DNA of 17,268 nucleotides. It comes from Nonomuraea sp. GTDB lineage: Bacteria; Actinomycetota; Actinomycetes; Streptosporangiales; Streptosporangiaceae. The notes beneath the pieces are model-generated. The model was given only the letters and a program-made list of their open reading frames with translations, made no database searches and was not told the origin of the DNA. Location: the NCBI GenBank assembly GCA_013362835.1, contig JABFVJ010000242.1:1-17268 (forward strand). Reading direction: 5' to 3'. A program made the position numbers and the translations under genes. Every line of letters begins with the position of its first letter. Position 1 is the first letter of the stretch. Of this stretch, positions 13,711-17,268 are shown in pieces.

Positions 13711-14610
13711 TCAGCCGCGTGCCGCGACGGCCTCGCGGACCATGGGGACGATCTCCCTGGCCCACCGCCCGGTGGCGACGTCGGCGGTCGCCTCGTCCGG
13801 CGGGAAGTACACGAATCCGGACGCGCCGTGCTCCAGCACCGCCCCGGTGAGCTCCTCGGCCCACTGCTCGGGCGAACCGCCGATCCACCGGCCGTCGCGG
13901 TCGCGCGTGTCGGCCAGGGGCGCGGACGTGATCACCCCCGGCAGGTTGTAGATCGTGGCGACGTCGCGGGGGTCGCGGCCCGCGTCGGCGGCGGCCTGGT
14001 CGATGACCGGGCGCGAGCTCCGGTAGCGGGGGCTGAGCCAGTCGGCGGCGTGCCCGGGGATCCATCCGTCGGCCAGCCTCCCGGTGACGGCCAGCGACTT
14101 CGGCCCCACCGACCCGGTCCACACGGGAGGAGCCGGGACCGGCGCCGGCTCAAGCCCGTCCACCTGGTAGAACTCCCCCTCGAACGTCACCGGCTCACCG
14201 CCTCCCGACAGCGCCCTGACCAGGGTGATCGCCTCCGCGAGCGCGCGCACCGCCGCGCCCGGGCCCAGCCGGGGCACGCCCAGCCTGGCGATGTCGTCCC
14301 ACAGGCCGCCCGCGCCGAGCCCGAGCACGACGCGGCCCCCGGACAGCGCCGACAGGGACGTGACCGTACGGGCCAGCATGGGCGCGGGACGGCTCGGCAG
14401 GTTCGTCACGCTCACCAGGCCCGCGATGTTCTCGGTGCCGCCGAGAGACATGCCCACGATGGAGTAGGCGTCGAGGCGGCCGCCGAAATAGGGATGGTCG
14501 GAGACCGTGAACAGATCGAGCCCGTCCCGGTCCGCCTGCCCCGCGAGCCGCAACGTGTCCCTGGCCGCGCCGACCGCCGTCGAGATCCCCGCACCGAACA
14601 TCACCTTCAT
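13711..14610 (-). CDS. LLM-class flavin (F420)-dependent oxidoreductase
   Basis: This 299-residue member of the luciferase-like monooxygenase superfamily has a TIM barrel with the typical strings TVSDHPYFGG (35-44), GRVVLGLGAGG (92-102), PPVWTGSVGPKSL (161-173) and ADGWIPG (180-186). Actinomycete enzymes of this look usually use coenzyme F420 for hydride transfer; FMN cannot be ruled out by eye. The start ATG 14610 is chosen for the GGAGAG site just upstream; a longer in-frame opening would overlap the MarR gene. It is divergent from marR, with a GTTCG-N5-CGAAC palindrome between them, which suggests MarR control. The substrate is unknown, probably a quinone, enone or xenobiotic, judging by the regulator and the co-regulated FAD enzyme. 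Confidence 0.92.
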   Translation of the reverse strand: MKVMFGAGISTAVGAARDTLRLAGQADRDGLDLFTVSDHPYFGGRLDAYSIVGMSLGGTENIAGLVSVTNLPSRPAPMLARTVTSLSALSGGRVVLGLGAGGLWDDIARLGVPRLGPGAAVRALAEAITLVRALSGGGEPVTFEGEFYQVDGLEPAPVPAPPVWTGSVGPKSLAVTGRLADGWIPGHAADWLSPRYRSSRPVIDQAAADAGRDPRDVATIYNLPGVITSAPLADTRDRDGRWIGGSPEQWAEELTGAVLEHGASGFVYFPPDEATADVATGRWAREIVPMVREAVAARG

Positions 14611-14631
14611 GCGTCTCTCCGTCCTCGCAAT

Positions 14632-14648
14632 AGTTCGGGAAGCGAACT
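14632..14648. promoter_or_regulatory. Probable MarR operator in the LLM-marR divergent promoter
   Basis: AGTTCG, 5 bases, CGAACT: a palindrome with 6-base arms containing the GTTCG-N5-CGAAC core (14633-14647). It sits between the LLM start and the marR -10 box. It is the same motif as the two copies at 16296 and 16318. Confidence 0.75.
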
Positions 14649-14656
14649 GTTCATGA

Positions 14657-14662
14657 TAAACT
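14657..14662 (+). promoter_or_regulatory. Putative -10 box of marR (leaderless)
   Basis: TAAACT fits TANNNT and ends 6 bases before ATG 14669, so the start codon would be at or next to +1. No Shine-Dalgarno is present. The operator at 14632-14648 covers the -35 region. Confidence 0.45.
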
Positions 14663-14668
14663 GATCGA

Positions 14669-15133
14669 ATGGCCAAGCCCGAGGAGCACCTGGGGGTCGT
14701 GTCCGCCCTGGTGCGGTCGACCTTCCTGGTCAACGCCGTCTACACCGAGGCCGCCCGCGAGTTCGGCCTGACCTCGCAGCAGGGTCAGCTGCTCTGCGTG
14801 CTGATGGCGCAGCCGTACGGGATGAGCGAGCTGGGCGGCATGTTGCGCCTGGCCAAGTCGAGTCTCACCGAGCTGGTCGACCGCACCGCGCAGCGCGGCA
14901 TGGTGCGCCGCGAGCCCAACCCCAAGGACCGGCGCGCGGTCCAGGTCACGCTCACCGAGCAGGGCGCCAAGCTGGCCGAGGAGTTCTACACCGAGGCCTG
15001 CCGCCGCATCGACGAGCTCCCCGCCGGCCTCGGCGACGCCGAGCGCGCCACCCTCGCCGACCTGCTCTCCCGGGTGGTGCACGACAACAACGCCCCGACG
15101 GTCTTCATCGAACGCAACGACGCGACCCTCTGA
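14669..15133 (+). CDS. MarR-family transcriptional regulator
   Basis: This 154-residue winged-helix dimeric regulator has N-terminal and C-terminal dimerisation helices and a DNA-binding part at about 36-95. It shows the helix-turn-helix MSELGGMLRLAKSSLTELVDRTAQRGMV (52-79) and wing REPNPKDRRAVQV (81-93). Family members repress divergent detoxification or redox genes and are released by phenolics, quinones or cysteine oxidation. Two cysteines exist here (Cys43 before the DNA-binding helix and Cys111), which could be sensors but need not be. The palindrome GTTCG-N5-CGAAC in its own promoter, and twice before the FAD oxidoreductase, is the probable binding site. It is divergent from the LLM gene and convergent with the FAD gene. 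Confidence 0.94.
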   Translation: MAKPEEHLGVVSALVRSTFLVNAVYTEAAREFGLTSQQGQLLCVLMAQPYGMSELGGMLRLAKSSLTELVDRTAQRGMVRREPNPKDRRAVQVTLTEQGAKLAEEFYTEACRRIDELPAGLGDAERATLADLLSRVVHDNNAPTVFIERNDATL

Positions 15134-15159
15134 ACGGCCTCGTCGAACCGGCGACCCGA

Positions 15160-15175
15160 GCGGCCCTCAGGCCGC
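15160..15175. terminator. Hairpin between convergent marR and FAD oxidoreductase genes
   Basis: GCGGCC (15160-15165), loop CTCA, GGCCGC (15170-15175). It lies 27 bases past the marR stop, and its loop overlaps the stop codon of the opposite gene. There is no T-run on either strand, so it is a weak or structural bidirectional terminator at best. Confidence 0.35.
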
Positions 15176-16276
15176 CGCCGAGAGGTCGCAGGCGATCCCG
15201 AACAGCTCCGCGAACCGTCCGGTGAACAGGTCGCGCCCCTTGTAGTCGGCGACCGCCTCCGCCGCCAGCACGATCGGCCCGTCGGGCGAGGGCAGCTGGC
15301 CGACGCCGCCTTCGGGCCCGAGCGGGAGCAGCACGAACGGCAGCGGCGACGGCCGGTGGACGGCGGTGGGCCGCTCGCCGCGCACCTGCGCCAGGACGTT
15401 CTCGGCCACGACCTCGGCGTGCCGCATCGCGTTCCCGGCCATCTTGGCCTCGGCGAGGTCGGTGATGTCGCCGATCGCGTACACGTGCTCGTGGCCCTCG
15501 ACGTTGAGCGTCTCCGTGACGCGTACGTGCCCGGCGGGCGTACGGGCCTCCTCCAGGTCCCCGGCGAGATACCCGGTGTCGACCCTGACGCCGTAGGCGC
15601 GGAACCAGATGTCGGCGGCGAGCTCCCCCGCCGTGGACCCCACCGTGAACGCCCCGGCGCGCCCCGGCTCGACCGGCGGCAGCGCGTCCAGCGCCGTGCC
15701 GAGCAGGACCTCCACCCCGAGCCCGTCGAGCTGCCGCGCCAGCTCCTCCCGCACCTCCGCCTCGAACCCCGGAAGCAGCTCCGCCCCCGGATCGACGATC
15801 GTGACCCGCTTGCCCGGCCACACCGCCTTGATCTCCCCCGCCAGCTCCAGCCCGACCGGCCCCGCCCCCGCGATCAGCACCCGTCCGGCCCGCGCCAGCT
15901 CACCGTGCACGTCCCGGACCCGCTCCCGCGCCTCAACCGTCCGGTCCCCCTCGAACTTGAACGGCGAGGGATACCCCGACCCGGTCGCCAGCACGAGGTG
16001 GTCGGCCTCGATCCGCTCCCCGGACGCCAGCACCACCCCGCGCGAGTCGACCGCCACCGCCCGCTCCCGGACCACCCGGCCGCGCTCCAGCAACCGGTCA
16101 TAGGGGAAGAACATCTTCTCCGCCCACTCGGGCCGGGCGAGCGCGCGCATCGCGACCGCGTTCTGCACGAACGCGTCCTTGGGCTCGACGAGGACGACGT
16201 CCGCGTCCCGATCCAGCGCCTTGGCGGCAGCCGCGCCCCCGTAACCCCCACCGATGATCGCCACTGTACGGCTCAT
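15167..16276 (-). CDS. NAD(P)/FAD-dependent oxidoreductase, FSP1/NDH-2-like
   Basis: This 369-residue two-dinucleotide-fold flavoprotein has an FAD Rossmann motif GGGYGG at 9-14, LVLATGSGYPSPF at 94-106, an NAD(P) motif GAGPVG at 137-142 and the FAD-contacting VYAIGDITD at 265-273. The layout matches the AIF/FSP1 and NDH-2 group, which reduce quinones or other acceptors with NAD(P)H. It has no membrane helix, though the hydrophobic segment around 318-326 (PLPFVLLPLG) could touch a membrane. ATG 16276 is preferred because AAGGGG (complement of 16283-16288) stands 7 bases upstream; a second in-frame ATG at 16291 would start in the promoter region. Two GTTCG-N5-CGAAC palindromes flank its -10 box, tying it to the MarR gene with which it converges. 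Confidence 0.93.
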   Translation of the reverse strand: MSRTVAIIGGGYGGAAAAKALDRDADVVLVEPKDAFVQNAVAMRALARPEWAEKMFFPYDRLLERGRVVRERAVAVDSRGVVLASGERIEADHLVLATGSGYPSPFKFEGDRTVEARERVRDVHGELARAGRVLIAGAGPVGLELAGEIKAVWPGKRVTIVDPGAELLPGFEAEVREELARQLDGLGVEVLLGTALDALPPVEPGRAGAFTVGSTAGELAADIWFRAYGVRVDTGYLAGDLEEARTPAGHVRVTETLNVEGHEHVYAIGDITDLAEAKMAGNAMRHAEVVAENVLAQVRGERPTAVHRPSPLPFVLLPLGPEGGVGQLPSPDGPIVLAAEAVADYKGRDLFTGRFAELFGIACDLSAAA

Positions 16277-16295
16277 GACGCACCCCTTCATTGTC

Positions 16296-16310
16296 GTTCG
16301 GCATACGAAC
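16296..16310. promoter_or_regulatory. Probable MarR operator, proximal copy
   Basis: GTTCGGCATACGAAC: GTTCG-N5-CGAAC, between the start codon and the -10 box of the FAD oxidoreductase gene. Its reverse complement differs from the distal copy at one base only. Confidence 0.75.
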
Positions 16311-16311
16311 C

Positions 16312-16317
16312 ATATTA
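16312..16317 (-). promoter_or_regulatory. Putative -10 box of the FAD oxidoreductase gene
   Basis: Read on the - strand this is TAATAT, a TANNNT match placed between the two palindromes. The transcription start would fall near 16305, inside the proximal operator, leaving a leader of about 30 bases with the AAGGGG site. The -35 is weak. Confidence 0.5.
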
Positions 16318-16332
16318 GTTCGTATCCCGAAC
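16318..16332. promoter_or_regulatory. Probable MarR operator, distal copy
   Basis: GTTCGTATCCCGAAC: the third GTTCG-N5-CGAAC in the window. Its centre is 22 bp from the proximal copy, about two helical turns, so two dimers could bind the same DNA face around the -10 box. Confidence 0.75.
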
Positions 16333-16340
16333 CGCAAGTC

Positions 16341-17268
16341 TCAGTGGCAGCTCACGGGAGGCGACGCGGGCAGGGAGATCGGCTGCTGCCGCCGGTACTG
16401 TTCGAGGTCGACGAGGTTCCCGTTGATCGCGTCGCGCCTCTGGAGCTCCGCCCAGTACGCCGGGTCGAGGAAGATCGCGGGGTTCCACAGCGGCTGCGTC
16501 AGGTCCGTCAGCTGCCCCAGGTACAACACGGCGTCGGCCAGCTTCCCCAAGGGGACGCCGCACAGCCGCGGCGCGTCCATGAACGGCCCCGCGTCGGCGG
16601 ATTCCAGCCAGGTGCCCCGGCACGGGATCACGGTGCGCCGTGGACAGGTCGCCAGGCGGGGATGGCTGCCGGCCACGATCACGTGGACGCGCCGGCCGGT
16701 CCGTTCCTCGATCAGCGGGACTGCGTGGTCGGCGTTCTGTCCCGGCTCCGGCGAGTGCATCACGTGCCCGCTGCCGTAGAAGATCAGTGCCCGGCGCTTC
16801 CTGGCGAGCACTTCCCGTTCCACCACTGAGGCCATGTGGGTGTCACGTTGGCCTAGGAAGACGTCCACCTGGTCCTGGGTGGTGATGCGGGACCAGTCGA
16901 TCGGCGGGTCACCGAGCAGCACCCGGATCCTGCGTTCCGCGGGCAGCGTCCAGTTGACGGCGCGGACCGTACGGAAGAACTGCTCACGGATCGGCTGGTC
17001 GCCGGTGGCGCCGGGCGACTGCGTGGTGTTCCGCCAGACCTGCCGCAGCACGTGGTCCTCCACCGCCGCGCCGGCGACGAACCGGTCCACGATCGGCTGG
17101 TACAGCGCGTTGCCGAACTCGACGACGATGTCGTCGACCACTCTCGGCAGGCGCGGATCCGCGAGCAGCAGCTGCTGGGCGTCACCGTGCTCCTGCTGAC
17201 CGTGCGACTCGCCGATCGCGACGAGCCGGTGGCGTTCGAAGGCCGCGAGCACCGCCTGGGTGAGGCCC
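16341..17268 (-). CDS. ChaN/TraB-superfamily-like protein, 5' end outside the window
   Basis: The frame is open to the right edge, and the visible beginning (GLTQAV, then LAAFERHRLVAIGESHG) is in mid-domain, so the start lies beyond 17268. A GTG at 17252 is in frame but would be an odd start. About 308 residues are visible. The conserved-looking motifs GESHGQQEHGD (19-29 of the visible part), VVDDIVVEFGN and FYGSGHVMH (163-171) resemble the GExH and GxGH motifs of the ChaN/TraB/erythromycin-esterase-like fold, where His and Glu form a metal-dependent or hydrolytic site. The substrate is unknown. Several cysteines cluster toward the C-terminus, including one two residues from the end. I cannot see whether a signal peptide exists. 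It is on the same strand as the FAD gene but separated by 64 bases with an independent promoter. Confidence 0.7.
   Translation of the reverse strand, partial: GLTQAVLAAFERHRLVAIGESHGQQEHGDAQQLLLADPRLPRVVDDIVVEFGNALYQPIVDRFVAGAAVEDHVLRQVWRNTTQSPGATGDQPIREQFFRTVRAVNWTLPAERRIRVLLGDPPIDWSRITTQDQVDVFLGQRDTHMASVVEREVLARKRRALIFYGSGHVMHSPEPGQNADHAVPLIEERTGRRVHVIVAGSHPRLATCPRRTVIPCRGTWLESADAGPFMDAPRLCGVPLGKLADAVLYLGQLTDLTQPLWNPAIFLDPAYWAELQRRDAINGNLVDLEQYRRQQPISLPASPPVSCH

Noticed and set aside
16157..16175. Perfect inverted repeat CGCGTTC-TGCAC-GAACGCG resembling another MarR site
   Set aside because: It lies inside the conserved FAD-domain coding sequence, and its half-site phase (GTTC-N5-GAAC) differs from the operators (GTTC-N7-GAAC).

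Overview
The window is about 70% G+C, its genes use G/C-ending codons almost throughout, and it carries an AfsR-like regulator with an F420-type (LLM-class) oxidoreductase. This indicates a filamentous actinomycete. The style of the genes, such as frequent CGTAC at Arg-Thr/Tyr junctions and the form of the regulators, suggests Streptosporangiales (Nonomuraea-like), but that placement is inference. No rRNA, tRNA, CRISPR array, insertion sequence or phage gene was seen. No gene-free stretch exceeds 300 bases; the longest is the 128 bases before the desaturase.

Left part (1-7896, mostly + strand): the 3' part of a BTAD/NB-ARC regulator is followed by a membrane fatty acid desaturase, a small convergent coiled-coil gene on the - strand, and a histidine kinase and NarL-type response regulator that overlap at ATGA. 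Next come cydA and cydB of the cytochrome bd family. The order desaturase, DesK-like kinase, DesR-like regulator recalls the membrane-fluidity module of Bacillus. The bd-type subunits are short and lack several residues that are near-universal in quinol-oxidising bd enzymes. This is the most unusual protein-level signal in the window. The cydA-cydB junction and the end of cydB both carry tandem repeats.

Middle (7973-11993): a - strand cluster reads SDR oxidoreductase, alpha/beta hydrolase, secreted CpdB-like nucleotidase, and ends in a hairpin with a U-tract. It is divergent from a TetR gene. The 64 bases between them hold two palindromes with the same core, 26 bp centre to centre, very likely the TetR operators.

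Right part (11980-17268): a trehalose-synthase-like GH13 enzyme and an LLM-class oxidoreductase lie on the - strand. A MarR gene is divergent from the LLM gene. A FAD/NAD(P) oxidoreductase converges on MarR, and a ChaN/TraB-like protein runs off the right edge. One palindrome, GTTCG-N5-CGAAC, occurs once between the LLM and MarR genes and twice at the promoter of the FAD oxidoreductase. This links these genes into one probable MarR-controlled redox or electrophile-response regulon.
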